A DNA stretch of 64,000 bases from Vibrio methylphosphonaticus (GCF_023634655.1 NZ_JAMKMS010000007.1:1-64000), one strand, 5' to 3'; positions 8,713 through 19,387 are shown, counted from the stretch's first letter. Notes: generated from the sequence alone by a model not told the origin. Numbers and translations: made by a program.

Positions 8713-9828
8713 GTGATTATTGTTAGATATTTGATCAGAGAAACAGTTAAGAGCCAATTAGCCATATTTTTTGTGCTCTTTTTAGTGTTTTTCAGCCGTC
8801 AATTTATCAATGTGCTTGCGGATGCTTCTGATGGAGATATTCCCGCTGGACTCATTATGACCCTTGTGGGGATCAGTATGCCGACGATGGGCTTACTGAT
8901 GTTTCCATTAAGTATTTATATCGGCATTTTGGTAACGTTTGGGCGACTTTACGCCGAAAGTGAAATTACCGTTATGAACGCCACTGGGATTGGGAATAAG
9001 TTCCTGATTCGTGCGGCTATGTACTTGGCGGCGATCACATGTGCACTTGCTGCATTTAATGCATTTTGGTTGGCGCCTTGGACACAAGAGCAAGAAGTTC
9101 AAATACGAGAGAAATTGGCCTCAGAGAATTCAGTAGAATTATTACAAACGGGTCAATTCCAACGAACGCCAGACGGGACCTCGGTAATTTTTATCGATAG
9201 CATTAAAGATAAAAAACTTGAAAATGTGTTTGTCGCGCAACTTAGTCCCCGTGACACGGTTTTGCCGAGTGTCATTTCATCCCAATCGGGTGAAGTGAAA
9301 GAGCTCAGTGATGGCCGCCAGATTATCGCTTTGTATGATGGTGTGCGCTATGAAGGTGCGCCAACACGCTTAGAGTACATGGTGACGGAGTTTTCTGATT
9401 ACGAAGGCATGATTGGGCAACGCGAAACGCAAGCCCGAGGGCGCTCTTGGATGGCGATACCAACATTGGATCTGATCTCTAATCCGGACCCCAAAGCGCA
9501 AGCTGAATTACATTGGCGAATTTCACTGGTCATTTGTATCCCGCTTCTGACGATGCTCGTGGTTCCGCTCTCCGCGGTGAACCCAAGACAAGGGAAGTTT
9601 GCCAAAATGGGGCCAGCTATTTTGGTTTATTTCACTTACTTTTTGGCGATCAGTGCCATGAAGTCATCGTTAGAAGATGGTTCTATCCCGTCTTACATCG
9701 GATTGTGGCCAATTAATATTGCTCTTTTGTTCACTGCCATTATGGTCAACGCTTATGACACGGTTGGCATGCGTAAGTTTCGCGAGAAATTTAGGCAGAA
9801 GCGTTACAAACGAAAAGAGGCAGCCTAA
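8713..9828 (+). CDS. lptF: LPS export ABC transporter permease LptF
   Basis: Inner-membrane half of the LptB2FG complex, which extracts lipopolysaccharide from the membrane and feeds the LptC-LptA bridge. It has 371 aa (E. coli 366). The start MIIVRYLIRETVKSQ is family-typical. Hydrophobic helices occupy about residues 15-120 and 270-355, with the periplasmic beta-jellyroll domain (QFQRTPDGTSVIFIDSI) between them. The start is GTG. lptG follows after three bases, so the two are translationally coupled. Confidence 0.96.
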   Translation: MIIVRYLIRETVKSQLAIFFVLFLVFFSRQFINVLADASDGDIPAGLIMTLVGISMPTMGLLMFPLSIYIGILVTFGRLYAESEITVMNATGIGNKFLIRAAMYLAAITCALAAFNAFWLAPWTQEQEVQIREKLASENSVELLQTGQFQRTPDGTSVIFIDSIKDKKLENVFVAQLSPRDTVLPSVISSQSGEVKELSDGRQIIALYDGVRYEGAPTRLEYMVTEFSDYEGMIGQRETQARGRSWMAIPTLDLISNPDPKAQAELHWRISLVICIPLLTMLVVPLSAVNPRQGKFAKMGPAILVYFTYFLAISAMKSSLEDGSIPSYIGLWPINIALLFTAIMVNAYDTVGMRKFREKFRQKRYKRKEAA

Positions 9829-9831
9829 TCC

Positions 9832-10902
9832 ATGTTTAAAATTTTAGATGTCTATGTTGGCCGCACCATCATCACCACCATTTTGTTGGTACTGGCGGTA
9901 TTTGTTGGTTTATCAGCGGTTATTAAATATGTAGAGCAATTGCGCTCTGTTGGCGAAGGTAGCTACGATCTCTTATCGGCATTGTATTTCGTGCTGCTAG
10001 GAATGCCGCGTGACATAGAGTTATTCTTTGCTATGGCATCACTGTTAGGCGCGTTGATCGGTTTAGGGATGCTGGCTAGCAGTTCAGAGCTTGTCGTCAT
10101 GCAAGCTGCAGGTATATCAAAAGTGCGGATTGGTCTATCGGTACTAAAAACCGCAGTACCACTGATGATTATCGTGATGGCGCTAGGTGAATGGGGCGCC
10201 CCGACAACGCAACAGATGGCTCGAGACTTACGCTTACAAGCGACTTCAGGAGGCAGCATCGTTTCTGTGAGAAATGGTGTGTGGGCGCGCGATGGTAATG
10301 ACTTTATTTTCATATCGAGTGTTAGTGACAACACCCTAACAGGGTTGAATCTTTGGCGGTTCGATGAAAATAAAAAGCTAACCAGCACTATTTTTGCAGA
10401 AAGCGCCGATTACATTGGTACAAATGGTTGGGTCATGAACGATGTTCAAGTCACCAACTTAGAGAACACCGAAGCCTTCACTAAAGAGACGTTTCCGACA
10501 TATCAATGGGAAACGTCCTTAGTTCCGGATAAGTTGAAAGTCGTGACGGTTGATTTGAATGAATTGCCGATCAGTGGCTTATACGATTATATGAAATACT
10601 TAGACGCGTCCGAGCAAGACTCTTCTCGCTACGAGTTAGCGTTTTGGCGTAAAGCCACGCAGCCTATTTCGGTCGGCGTTATGATGTTGATGGCTCTATC
10701 GTTTGTTTTTGGTCCACTGCGTAGTGTTACGATGGGGGCTCGAATTCTGTCGGGTGTTGTTGCTGGATTTACCTTTTATATCTCAAGTGAATTCTTTGGG
10801 CCATTGAGCTTGGTCTATGGCATTCCGCCCGTCTTTGGCGCTCTGGGACCTAGTATCATTTTCTTGTTGATTGCGACGATGTTGCTGCGAAGAAAACTAT
10901 AG
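9832..10902 (+). CDS. lptG: LPS export ABC transporter permease LptG
   Basis: Partner of LptF in the LPS extractor; 356 aa (E. coli 360). It begins MFKILDVYVGRTIITT, and the motif ASSSELVVMQAAGIS marks the coupling-helix region near residue 85. Transmembrane helices bracket a periplasmic domain at roughly 130-260. The last segment (FGPLRSVTMGARILSGVVAGF) is typical. It ends before a bidirectional terminator shared with yacG. Confidence 0.96.
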   Translation: MFKILDVYVGRTIITTILLVLAVFVGLSAVIKYVEQLRSVGEGSYDLLSALYFVLLGMPRDIELFFAMASLLGALIGLGMLASSSELVVMQAAGISKVRIGLSVLKTAVPLMIIVMALGEWGAPTTQQMARDLRLQATSGGSIVSVRNGVWARDGNDFIFISSVSDNTLTGLNLWRFDENKKLTSTIFAESADYIGTNGWVMNDVQVTNLENTEAFTKETFPTYQWETSLVPDKLKVVTVDLNELPISGLYDYMKYLDASEQDSSRYELAFWRKATQPISVGVMMLMALSFVFGPLRSVTMGARILSGVVAGFTFYISSEFFGPLSLVYGIPPVFGALGPSIIFLLIATMLLRRKL

Positions 10903-10950
10903 TGGTATTGCGCCGCAAAGAGGCCGGTTAAGAATAAAAACGCGTTAAAT

Positions 10951-10982
10951 AAAAAAGGCTGAGATGATTCTCAGCCTTTTTT
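10951..10982. terminator. Bidirectional terminator between lptG and yacG
   Basis: AAAAAAGGCTGAGA pairs perfectly with TCTCAGCCTTTTTT around TGAT. It can end lptFG from the left and the pil-coaE-zapD-yacG transcript from the right. Confidence 0.93.
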
Positions 10983-11008
10983 ATTATCTGCTTGATTGTA
11001 CAGTTAGA

Positions 11009-11206
11009 CTAGTACTGGTCTTCTGACCAACCGTCGCTGTCGGACATATCGGGGGCACCAGCGATGGCATTCTCTTCGTCAGCCCATTCGCCGAAATCAA
11101 TCATTTGGCATTGTTTAGAGCAAAAAGGCCTGAACGGGCTTTCTTCTGCGCTCCATATCACATCGACCTTACATTGAGGGCACTGAACGATGGTTGGTTT
11201 ACTCAT
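11009..11206 (-). CDS. yacG: DNA gyrase inhibitor / zinc-binding protein YacG
   Basis: Small zinc protein, 65 aa like E. coli YacG, reported to inhibit gyrase. Four cysteines, C9, C12, C29 and C33, form the zinc site. [23 protein letters not shown] is the family signature, with an acidic tail after it. I chose ATG 11206 (GGA seven bases upstream, and the length matches) over the in-frame GTG at 11218. It is last in the coaE-zapD-yacG group. Confidence 0.94.
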   Translation of the reverse strand: MSKPTIVQCPQCKVDVIWSAEESPFRPFCSKQCQMIDFGEWADEENAIAGAPDMSDSDGWSEDQY

Positions 11207-11230
11207 AATTGGATCCACACTTCACATTGT

Positions 11231-11971
11231 TTAGCTGCAAACAGCCAGTTCAAATTCAACATCGTTAGGGTAGGCTTGTCCTGACTCAAAGGCAATAAAC
11301 TTAATAGCAAATCGGTTTTTATGGCCTGAAATCATAGGGTAGACACCGCACTCCATTGGAATGGTGAGTCTTAGGATATTCGCTTCTTCGGCATCACTTT
11401 GATAAAAACCAGAGCGTGCAATCTGTGGCTTCGTTCGCCCAGTTTCTCGTGTGAGTTTTAACCACATACTGAGCGCGTTCATGAGAGGTTTGAGATTGCT
11501 GAGCCATTTCTCCGAATCGTGCATGCGTTTTTCTAAAGGCAGGTGGAGCCAATAGTGTAGGGACGGCAAATCGAAGCAACATGAGCCGCCTGGTAAACCA
11601 AAGCGTTGACGGATAGCACTAAGAAAACGGTCTTCTCTCAGTGACTGACCAAAACGTTCTGCCATCATGAGCTCTTTATGAACGACGTCGATGTCTCGAA
11701 GGAGGTTGCTTAGCATCTCTTGATCGACATCGTCGATGTTTAACCATGAACGATAGGTCTGTCTTTGTTTTTCAAGATCTTTTGCTAATTCACTCTTGAG
11801 CTGCATCTGCTCAAATATCTCCAGCAAATCAAAAAGTGATTTAAAGAAAATTTGGTGCTGATGACTGTCTGAAAATGACGAAGAATGCTGAAGCTGTCTC
11901 AGGAGAGATTCAACTCTTAGGTAAATTCTAGTTTTTTCATTAAGAGGATGTTCGAATCTATTTGTTGTCAT
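11231..11971 (-). CDS. zapD: Cell division protein ZapD
   Basis: FtsZ-associated protein that cross-links FtsZ filaments at the Z ring. The protein is 246 aa (E. coli 247). [14 protein letters not shown] near the start, [19 protein letters not shown] and [13 protein letters not shown] in the middle, and [12 protein letters not shown] near the end are family signatures. ATG 11971 is supported by AAAGG nine bases upstream; the longer frame beginning at 12022 would overlap coaE and has no homologous N-terminus. It lies between coaE and yacG, as in E. coli. Confidence 0.95.
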   Translation of the reverse strand: MTTNRFEHPLNEKTRIYLRVESLLRQLQHSSSFSDSHQHQIFFKSLFDLLEIFEQMQLKSELAKDLEKQRQTYRSWLNIDDVDQEMLSNLLRDIDVVHKELMMAERFGQSLREDRFLSAIRQRFGLPGGSCCFDLPSLHYWLHLPLEKRMHDSEKWLSNLKPLMNALSMWLKLTRETGRTKPQIARSGFYQSDAEEANILRLTIPMECGVYPMISGHKNRFAIKFIAFESGQAYPNDVEFELAVCS

Positions 11972-12003
11972 TTCACTAGCCTTTAAACGCTTCCCTATTA
12001 TTT

Positions 12004-12612
12004 TCACCGATTTTGACTGCACAATGCTAGGTACTTTTGGTGTAATTGTGTGACTTGGGACAAAAGTTGAGCGTTGTTCGTATTATTATCAATCACATCA
12101 TCGGCATACGCTAGTCGAGTTTCTCGGTCAGCTTGTGAATTGAGTATAGAACGCACTTGTGATTCTGGTACACCGTCCCGTGTCATTGTTCGGTAAATTT
12201 GCGTTTCTTCTTGGACATCAACGACCAAGACGCGATCGGCCATGCTATTTAAGCCGTTTTCAACCAACAGCGGAACAACAAAAAGTGTGTAAGGGCTTTT
12301 TGAATTATCCAGTAAAACTTGCATGCGCTGGCGAATCATAGGGTGGAGTAACTGATTGATCCATTCCTTATCCTGCTCGCTAGCAAAAATACGCTCTCTT
12401 AGTGCTGTGCGATTCAATTCCCCGCTAGGCAGCAGTATTGATGGACCAAATTGCGCGGTTATAGCGTTAAGTCCGGGGGAGTCTTTTTCGACCACTTCTC
12501 GCGCCACTATATCGGCATCAACCAACTCGATATTAAACTCATCACGAAAAAGGTTCGCCACGGTGGTTTTCCCACTCGCTATCCCTCCAGTGAGTCCAAT
12601 GACATAACTCAT
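12004..12612 (-). CDS. coaE: Dephospho-CoA kinase
   Basis: Catalyses the last step of CoA synthesis, phosphorylating the 3'-OH of dephospho-CoA. The protein is 202 aa (E. coli 206). The P-loop GGIASGKT is at residues 9-16, followed by [11 protein letters not shown] and the [16 protein letters not shown] lid region. ATG 12612 has AGGAG at good spacing and overlaps the pilD stop (ATGA), so the two genes are coupled; the longer in-frame extension runs into pilD. Confidence 0.96.
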   Translation of the reverse strand: MSYVIGLTGGIASGKTTVANLFRDEFNIELVDADIVAREVVEKDSPGLNAITAQFGPSILLPSGELNRTALRERIFASEQDKEWINQLLHPMIRQRMQVLLDNSKSPYTLFVVPLLVENGLNSMADRVLVVDVQEETQIYRTMTRDGVPESQVRSILNSQADRETRLAYADDVIDNNTNNAQLLSQVTQLHQKYLALCSQNR

Positions 12613-13484
12613 AAACTGGCTCCTACAACAGCAGTTAAATAATAATTGATGAGGGCATCTCCCCACAGTGCACAAACCCAGCCTGCGATGGCTAAATAAG
12701 GACCAAAAGGGAACGCCATATCAATGCCCTTTTTTTGTAGCCGAAGCTGGATGAGACCAAATATGACTCCGACCACTGAGGAAAGTAACACAATGATGGG
12801 AAGGTGTGCCCACCCTAACCATGCTCCTAACGCCGCCAGCAGTTTAAAGTCGCCATAGCCCATACCTTCTTTGCCTGTCAGTAGTTTAAATGCCCAATAG
12901 ACAGACCAAAGACAGAGATAGCCAAGCATGGCGCCAATAACCGAGTCCATTAGAGAAATAGGCGAAATGCCGAATAACGCCAGTGAGATACCTGCCCACA
13001 TAAGCGGCAATGTGAGCTGATCGGGCAGTAGCATAGTATCAAGGTCGATAAAAGTTGCCGCGATGAGTGTAAAAGTAAACGCAATCAAGGCGACGCTGTA
13101 AAGGCTGAACCCTAATTCAACTGCCACGACAGTGGCAAGTACAGCACTGAGCAATTCAATAATTGGGTAGCGTGCGCTTATTTTATTACCGCATTGGCGG
13201 CATTTACCTTGTAATAAGAGCCAGCTTAAAACGGGAATATTATCCACTATCCGTATTGCAGTTTGGCACTTGGGGCAGCTTGAGCGAGGAATACTCAGAT
13301 TATAGTCACCTTTAGGTGGCTCAATGTGATATTCGGGAAAGGCTTCAGCACACTCTTGGCGCCAGCCTCTTTCCATCATGATGGGTAGACGGTGTATCAC
13401 AACATTAAGAAAACTACCCACAATTAGGCCTACAATGGCGGCGAAGACTGAATAAAGCCAAGGATAATAGATAAAAACGTCCAT
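12609..13484 (-). CDS. pilD: Type IV prepilin peptidase / N-methyltransferase
   Basis: Polytopic inner-membrane aspartic protease that cleaves prepilins and type II pseudopilins after the leader glycine and methylates the new N-terminus. It has 291 aa. The zinc-type cysteine pairs are C70/C73 and C95/C98. The catalytic aspartates lie in FIDLDT (D147/D149) and in [10 protein letters not shown] (D212). It sits directly after pilC. One PilD usually serves both the pilus and the Eps secretion system. Confidence 0.96.
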   Translation of the reverse strand: MDVFIYYPWLYSVFAAIVGLIVGSFLNVVIHRLPIMMERGWRQECAEAFPEYHIEPPKGDYNLSIPRSSCPKCQTAIRIVDNIPVLSWLLLQGKCRQCGNKISARYPIIELLSAVLATVVAVELGFSLYSVALIAFTFTLIAATFIDLDTMLLPDQLTLPLMWAGISLALFGISPISLMDSVIGAMLGYLCLWSVYWAFKLLTGKEGMGYGDFKLLAALGAWLGWAHLPIIVLLSSVVGVIFGLIQLRLQKKGIDMAFPFGPYLAIAGWVCALWGDALINYYLTAVVGASL

Positions 13485-13525
13485 TTTGAGTGCTAGCCTA
13501 AAGAATCAACAGGTTATTGCCTATG

Positions 13526-14752
13526 TTAGCCTATTACCGACATTAAGTTAAAGATAGGAAGGTACATTGCGACCACTAACCCTCCCACCATGGTTCCTAG
13601 AAAAACAATAATGAATGGCTCGAGTATTTTTCCGAGATTATCGACGGTGTTATCCACCTCAAATTCATAGATGGCTGCAATTTTATTTAGCATGTCATCG
13701 AGTTGCCCTGACTCTTCACCGATCATGACCATTTGTAGCACCATCTCGGGGAAGGCATTGGCATTACGCATGGCAAGGTGAATAGGGGTCCCGGCGACGA
13801 CATCGCCATGAATCGAAAGAATGGATTGCTGATAATAGGTACAGTCAGCAGTTTTTGCACTGGCCTGAATACTCGACAAAATAGGGATCCCTGAGCTAAA
13901 GCTGGTGGCTAGGGTACGACTAAATTTGGCGATTGAAGCCTTGGTGATGATACCTCCTATGATGGGGATGCGAAGGGACAACCGACTGCTCTGCAATTTA
14001 AACGCCGCATTTTGCTTTCTTAATAAGCGAAAAGCGACCAGAGCGACGCCGATACTGAAGATAAGTATACTCCCGTTGTCTTGTAACCAATGAGAGGCTT
14101 GGAGCACTTGTAAGGTAAACCAAGGCAAGGTTGCGTTAAATCCGTTGAACATGCTTTCAAATTCTGGGATCACTTGCGTCAACATTAAAAAGGTGACGAT
14201 GAAGGAGACTAAAAGCACCATGCCGGGGTAGATGAGAGCTTTGACGACTTTAGATTTCAGGGCTTCTTGCTTTTCTCTATACAGAGCGAGACGTTCGAAG
14301 ACCGCGGGTAGGTTTCCCGATGTTTCACCGGTGGCAACCATGTCGACGTAGAAACTATCAAAATGCACACTGGTCATTTGCATGGCTCGTGAGATAGGTG
14401 TTCCTGCTTCAATCGATTTACAGATTTGTCCGAGAACAGATTTCATTTCCGCTTTGGTGTGGTTATCTGCGACCAATTTAAGCGCATGAATTATGGGAAT
14501 GCCGGTACTTAACATGGTGGCAAGCTGACGTGTCAGCGTGGTGATATCTTGTCGTTGGATTCGATGAGTCAGCTTGGTCCAAAGTGATACGCTATGACGG
14601 GTGATTTTCTTAATTTGAACATGCTGACTTTTAAGCTTATCCCTGACCTCACTTTCTGTCATGGCAAGTGTATGTCCCGATACCTTTTTACCGGTGCTGT
14701 TGATACCTTTCCAGCGAAAGGTTTTTAGTGGGATCGCTTGTATTTTAGCCAT
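13526..14752 (-). CDS. pilC: Type IV pilus inner-membrane platform protein PilC
   Basis: GspF/PilC-family platform, 408 aa, which couples the motor ATPase to pilin addition. Two homologous GspF domains are visible, about residues 60-190 ([22 protein letters not shown]) and 265-395 ([20 protein letters not shown]), each followed by hydrophobic helices. ATG 14752 has AGGA eight bases upstream; the longer frame starting at 14791 adds 13 unrelated residues. Placed between pilB and pilD. Confidence 0.96.
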   Translation of the reverse strand: MAKIQAIPLKTFRWKGINSTGKKVSGHTLAMTESEVRDKLKSQHVQIKKITRHSVSLWTKLTHRIQRQDITTLTRQLATMLSTGIPIIHALKLVADNHTKAEMKSVLGQICKSIEAGTPISRAMQMTSVHFDSFYVDMVATGETSGNLPAVFERLALYREKQEALKSKVVKALIYPGMVLLVSFIVTFLMLTQVIPEFESMFNGFNATLPWFTLQVLQASHWLQDNGSILIFSIGVALVAFRLLRKQNAAFKLQSSRLSLRIPIIGGIITKASIAKFSRTLATSFSSGIPILSSIQASAKTADCTYYQQSILSIHGDVVAGTPIHLAMRNANAFPEMVLQMVMIGEESGQLDDMLNKIAAIYEFEVDNTVDNLGKILEPFIIVFLGTMVGGLVVAMYLPIFNLMSVIG

Positions 14753-14829
14753 TGTCGTTTCCTTCAAAGTGACAGAGAGCTTGTAGCGCAAAGGCAGTGA
14801 TGTCGAACCTAACTCTTAAAATACATGGC

Positions 14830-16518
14830 CTAGAAATAGAGAACCCGCTGCAGCTCTTTAAAGCTGGTCATCCCTTGTTCAAGCTTAGTGACCCCGGATT
14901 GCTTTAAGGTGAGCATGCCTTGCGACTTGGCGATAGACTCTAGCTCTTGAATGCTTGCCTGTTGCATGACGGCCTCTGCGAGTTCTGCCGTAAAGGGCAT
15001 GACTTCGTAAATGCCCGTCCGTCCTGAGTAGCCATGATTGCAAGCGTTGCAGCCTTTTTCATTAGCCTGATAAATGGTGTTCGATGGTGATAAAGCGAGG
15101 TTGTGCTGTAACCCAATTGGCAGCACTTCAGGCGTTTTACAGTGATTGCAGAGTTTACGAGCCAGTCGCTGAGCGATGATCAAAGATAATGATGAAGCCA
15201 GGTTGAAAGCATCGATGCCCATGTTCTGTAATCGAACTATGGTTTCAATCGCAGAGTTGGTGTGCAAGGTGGACAAAACTAAGTGGCCGGTTTGCGCGGC
15301 TTTTACCGCAATTTCTGCGGTGTCAAAATCTCGAACTTCCCCCACCATGACAATATCGGGGTCTTGCCTTAAGAATGATCGCAGTGCCTCTGGGAAACCA
15401 AAGCCAATTTTAGGGTTTACTTGTACTTGGTTGATGCCATCAAGATGGATCTCGATAGGATCTTCTGCCGTTGAAATATTACGATCGGGAGTATTGAGAA
15501 TACTCAAACCGGTATACAGAGAGACGGTTTTTCCGCTACCAGTAGGGCCGGTGATGAGGATCATGCCTTGCGGCTTTTTAAGGGCATTAAGGTAAAGCGT
15601 GCGTTGTTGTGACGTATAGCCAAGTTGATCAATGTTTAAGTTGGCTGATCCGCCATCAAGGATCCGCAAAACAATCTTTTCCCCCCACATTGTTGGTAGG
15701 GTGGAGACTCGCATATCTACGGCGGCGCTGTCAGAGAGTTTGAGTTTAATTCGTCCATCTTGTGGCAAGCGACGTTCGGCAATATCAAGCTTGGCCAAAA
15801 TTTTAATACGGGCAGAAAGACGTCGGCTGAGGTGACTGGCGGGTTGGTGGGTTTCAATTAATATGCCGTCACAGCGTAATCGAATACGATAGACGTGTTC
15901 ATAGGGTTCAAAGTGAATGTCGGAGGCTTTCTTTCGAACCGCGTCAATGAGAACTTGTTGTATAAAACGGCTAACAGGCGATTCATCAAGGCTTAAGTCT
16001 TCGATATTATCCAGTTCAGCATCGGTGACTTGCACTAAGTTGGCTAGGTCATCGGAAGTGAGGTCTTTACTGCTATTTTGCCAACTATCGCCCGTTTCTC
16101 CGTACATACGCCGAATGGCGGCGCGAATGTCTTGATGGCTCGCTAACACCAGCTCAATCTGCATTCCCGTGGCAAAGCGAAAGTCATTTTCGACATGTTG
16201 TAAGGTCGGGTCAGCAATGGCGATGGTGAGTACGCCATTACATTGAGATAAGGGTAAGGCGTTGTGGGTCGTGATGGCATCGCGTAGCCCTAAGCGTTGG
16301 CAAAGCTCGGTAAAATCAAAGCGATGAATAGGCGTCACCGCCAGCCCGAATAATACACTCAGCTGGTGGGTGAATTCCTGTGGCGTGAATAGATTCAACT
16401 CAAGCACCGCATCGGGTGCGGAACAGCCCGATGTGGCGATGAGATCTAACACCGACTCCGCTTGCGACGCACTAATTAGACTAGCGTGCTGTAAAATAGA
16501 GGGGAGATTGGATTGCAT
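14830..16518 (-). CDS. pilB: Type IV pilus extension ATPase PilB
   Basis: Hexameric cytoplasmic motor for pilus extension, 562 aa. It has an N-terminal GspE/MshEN domain, Walker A GPTGSGKT at 324-331, Walker B-type DIVMVGE at 388-394, a His box (GHLVLSTLHTNSA), and a zinc-binding tetracysteine C457, C460, C490 and C493. The ATG follows the pilA stop with no spacer, so its ribosome binding site must lie inside the pilA coding region and pilB is probably coupled to pilA translation. Confidence 0.95.
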   Translation of the reverse strand: MQSNLPSILQHASLISASQAESVLDLIATSGCSAPDAVLELNLFTPQEFTHQLSVLFGLAVTPIHRFDFTELCQRLGLRDAITTHNALPLSQCNGVLTIAIADPTLQHVENDFRFATGMQIELVLASHQDIRAAIRRMYGETGDSWQNSSKDLTSDDLANLVQVTDAELDNIEDLSLDESPVSRFIQQVLIDAVRKKASDIHFEPYEHVYRIRLRCDGILIETHQPASHLSRRLSARIKILAKLDIAERRLPQDGRIKLKLSDSAAVDMRVSTLPTMWGEKIVLRILDGGSANLNIDQLGYTSQQRTLYLNALKKPQGMILITGPTGSGKTVSLYTGLSILNTPDRNISTAEDPIEIHLDGINQVQVNPKIGFGFPEALRSFLRQDPDIVMVGEVRDFDTAEIAVKAAQTGHLVLSTLHTNSAIETIVRLQNMGIDAFNLASSLSLIIAQRLARKLCNHCKTPEVLPIGLQHNLALSPSNTIYQANEKGCNACNHGYSGRTGIYEVMPFTAELAEAVMQQASIQELESIAKSQGMLTLKQSGVTKLEQGMTSFKELQRVLYF

Positions 16519-16980
16519 TTATAGACTTGAGTCTTCAGAGCAACCTTTTGGCAAGATTCCTGAGTTCGAAGAGGCTGTACTTTTGCAACTCCAGCCACCA
16601 TTCTCATCTCTAACTAATCCAAGTTTTTGCCCCTTAACTGACGGGCTAGAATTTGGTATGTCAGAGAATGTGATTATAACTGTTCCAGCGGCACTAGCTG
16701 AACCCTGAGCTGTAGTAATGGCATTACTTATAGAAGATGGAAAACCAAGTAATTCTTTAACACCTGCCTGACTAGAGTTTGGGAAACTTCCTTTTTCAAG
16801 GGTGTATGTTTCAACGTTGGTTTTTAAACCAGATAGTGTTGCTAAAGCCGAAGCTGCTTCCGATTTACCGACATATTTTTGATACTGAGGAAGAGCAACT
16901 GCTGCCAATACCCCAATCACCGCGACTACAATCATTAACTCGATCAAGGTAAAACCTTGTTGTTTATTCATTTTTCTCAT
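16519..16980 (-). CDS. pilA: Type IV pilin (major subunit PilA)
   Basis: Prepilin of 153 aa. The short leader MRKMNKQQG is cut by PilD before F10, giving [23 protein letters not shown] with the conserved glutamate at +5 and a hydrophobic helix that packs the pilus core. A C-terminal cysteine pair (GGWSC ... KGC) forms the usual D-region disulfide. AAGGA lies seven bases before ATG 16980 but 16 before the ATG at 16971, so the longer leader is preferred. The globular half is Ser/Gly/Asn-rich and likely variable between strains. First gene of pilABCD; it fits the chitin-regulated competence/attachment pilus of vibrios. Confidence 0.95.
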   Translation of the reverse strand: MRKMNKQQGFTLIELMIVVAVIGVLAAVALPQYQKYVGKSEAASALATLSGLKTNVETYTLEKGSFPNSSQAGVKELLGFPSSISNAITTAQGSASAAGTVIITFSDIPNSSPSVKGQKLGLVRDENGGWSCKSTASSNSGILPKGCSEDSSL

Positions 16981-17085
16981 TATTTTGTCCTTAAAATAGT
17001 CATGTCTAGCTACAGTAGAGAGCAGGCCATACGCAATAAAGCGCACAATGATTGAGCTACGAGTGAGTTGGGAAATTTTTGGAAT

Positions 17086-17170
17086 GTGTTGCAAGGTGTG
17101 CAGGCGAGGTTGCGAGTGGGGTTGGAGTTTGGGTTGTAAGGGGAGGAAGAGCGGTTCTATGGTTTAGGGG
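17086..17170 (+). other. G-rich strand-asymmetric segment upstream of pilA
   Basis: The plus strand is strongly G over C here, with runs GGGG, GGG and GGGG separated by nine- and six-base gaps around 17117-17143 and another GGGG near 17167. It could form a G-quadruplex on the strand opposite the pilA message. No gene is visible in it. Confidence 0.35.
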
Positions 17171-17177
17171 AAGAGCT

Positions 17178-17191
17178 GTTCCTAGTTCCTA
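17178..17191. repeat. Short tandem repeat (GTTCCTA)2
   Basis: Two adjacent copies of GTTCCTA. The complement, TAGGAAC, resembles the two larger arrays that follow, suggesting related units. Confidence 0.6.
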
Positions 17192-17248
17192 GATGGGGAT
17201 ACTGAATTAACAGTATTATTTGACAGATAGAGCATTAAACGTAGTCTG

Positions 17249-17328
17249 GGACCATAGGACCATAGGACCATAGGACCATAGGACCATAGGACCATAGGAC
17301 CATAGGACCATAGGACCATAGGACCATA
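17249..17328. repeat. Tandem repeat (GGACCATA)10
   Basis: Ten exact head-to-tail copies of the octamer GGACCATA fill 80 bp with no interruption. The array lies about 270 bp upstream of the pilA start and just beyond the nadC terminator. Perfect copies imply recent expansion by slippage, so copy number is likely variable between strains. Confidence 0.97.
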
Positions 17329-17333
17329 AACAT

Positions 17334-17362
17334 AAAAAAAGCGAAGTCTAATCAGACTCCGC
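17334..17362 (-). terminator. Intrinsic terminator of nadC
   Basis: On the minus strand, GCGGAGTCT pairs with AGACTTCGC (one wobble) around GATT and is followed by seven T residues. Confidence 0.88.
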
Positions 17363-17380
17363 TCAGTTTATTTTTCCTCC

Positions 17381-17410
17381 AGGACCCAGGACCCAGGACC
17401 CAGGACCCAG
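17381..17410. repeat. Tandem repeat (AGGACCC)4
   Basis: Four exact copies of AGGACCC plus AG. It lies between the nadC stop codon and its terminator, so it would be in the nadC mRNA 3' UTR. Confidence 0.95.
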
Positions 17411-17424
17411 CTCTTAAACCGCTC

Positions 17425-18318
<894 letters not shown>

Positions 18319-18450
18319 TTAAGGAGTCTATATGGGGGAACAAAGTGGGCATGATACTCTGGCTTGTGCGTAATTTCAGCATCAATTCTCGCATTTTATT
18401 GGTTGTTAGATAAAATCATAGCGAACCTTGTGCAGATGGACATCATTAGT

Positions 18451-19032
18451 ATGCAAAACACCAATACGACTCGACGTGAAGCCGCCACATTTACGGTCGA
18501 TGAACAGGGCTGGTATTTACCGGCTCGACGCGTGCCATCACCACACTTTGACGCTCGAAGTGATGAGCAAGACATCTCTTTGCTGGTGGTGCACAACATC
18601 AGTTTGCCGCCAGGGCAATTTGGTGGCGATCACATTGAGTCATTTTTCCAAGGTACTCTTGATGCGAGCCTTCATCCGTTTTTTAAAGTTATCGAGAATG
18701 TGCGCGTTTCCGCCCATTGTCTCATTCGTCGTGACGGAGAGGTCGTGCAGTTTGTCCCGTTCTCTGCGCGTGCTTGGCATGCTGGTGTATCGAGTTTTGC
18801 TGGGAGAGACAAATGCAACGATTACTCAATTGGTATCGAGTTAGAAGGGACAGACTTTCTTCCGTATAGCCAGGAGCAATATCAGAGCTTGGCTGAACTA
18901 ACAACGGCTATTTTGTCGCAGTACCCGCAAATTACCCCCGAACGAATAACGGGGCACCAATATATTGCCCCTCTAAGAAAGACTGATCCTGGGTTGGTTT
19001 TTGATTGGACTCGCTTTAAGCAGAGTCTTTAA
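18451..19032 (+). CDS. ampD: 1,6-anhydro-N-acetylmuramyl-L-alanine amidase
   Basis: Cytoplasmic zinc amidase of peptidoglycan recycling that cuts the peptide from anhydro-muramyl muropeptides. Its loss derepresses AmpC in species that carry it. The family core starts at GWYLPARRVPSPHFD and includes LLVVHNISLPPGQFGG (zinc His), AWHAGVSSF, CNDYSIGIELEGTD, GHQYIAP (zinc His) and KTDPG (zinc Asp). I chose ATG 18451 (193 aa; E. coli 183), with GGA ten bases upstream; ATG 18436 is possible, and the longer frame from 18364 is unlikely. Confidence 0.93.
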   Translation: MQNTNTTRREAATFTVDEQGWYLPARRVPSPHFDARSDEQDISLLVVHNISLPPGQFGGDHIESFFQGTLDASLHPFFKVIENVRVSAHCLIRRDGEVVQFVPFSARAWHAGVSSFAGRDKCNDYSIGIELEGTDFLPYSQEQYQSLAELTTAILSQYPQITPERITGHQYIAPLRKTDPGLVFDWTRFKQSL

Positions 19033-19148
19033 ACAGAGTTTGTGACAAAATGTTATTACTACCAATGGGTTAGAACACCGACTGCCATTATATTTATTTT
19101 GTTACTCAAATTATAAAAAATTGCTCGCACATCTTTTACCTTCTCTTT

Positions 19149-19162
19149 TTGATATAAATCAA
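19149..19162. promoter_or_regulatory. FNR-type box upstream of pdhR
   Basis: TTGATATAAATCAA is an exact match to the FNR consensus TTGAT-N4-ATCAA. It lies 270 bp upstream of pdhR. In E. coli the pdhR-aceEF-lpd operon is repressed without oxygen, which would fit. Confidence 0.6.
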
Positions 19163-19249
19163 ATTCACATCACTAAATTTTTCTTCCTTACTTATTGATT
19201 TCTAATGGTTTTACTAGCACGAGAAATGCCCGATAGGTTTCTTGTATGT

Positions 19250-19266
19250 AATTGGTCTGACCAAAG
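19250..19266. promoter_or_regulatory. Secondary PdhR operator candidate
   Basis: AATTGGTCTGACCAAAG keeps the ATTGGT-N3-ACCAA core of the PdhR site with one weak flank. It lies 167 bp upstream of the pdhR start. Confidence 0.5.
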
Positions 19267-19387
19267 GTGTTGATGTTTTAATCTATAAATGTTTCAGGGC
19301 TGTTAACGTCGGCCTGCTTCTATGATGTGAATCAATTTTTCGCTAGACATTTGCGTTTTAAATGTGTTAATTTTTAGCCCAACTTGA

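Noticed and set aside
9963..10388. 141-codon frame antisense to lptG
   Set aside because: Shadow of lptG; no start context or domain.
17036..17094. Longer pilA start (38 extra residues)
   Set aside because: It would push the prepilin leader far from the N-terminus; the ribosome binding site points to 16980.
17249..17410. Repeat arrays as a CRISPR locus
   Set aside because: Units are 7 or 8 bp, directly adjacent with no spacers, and no cas genes are present.
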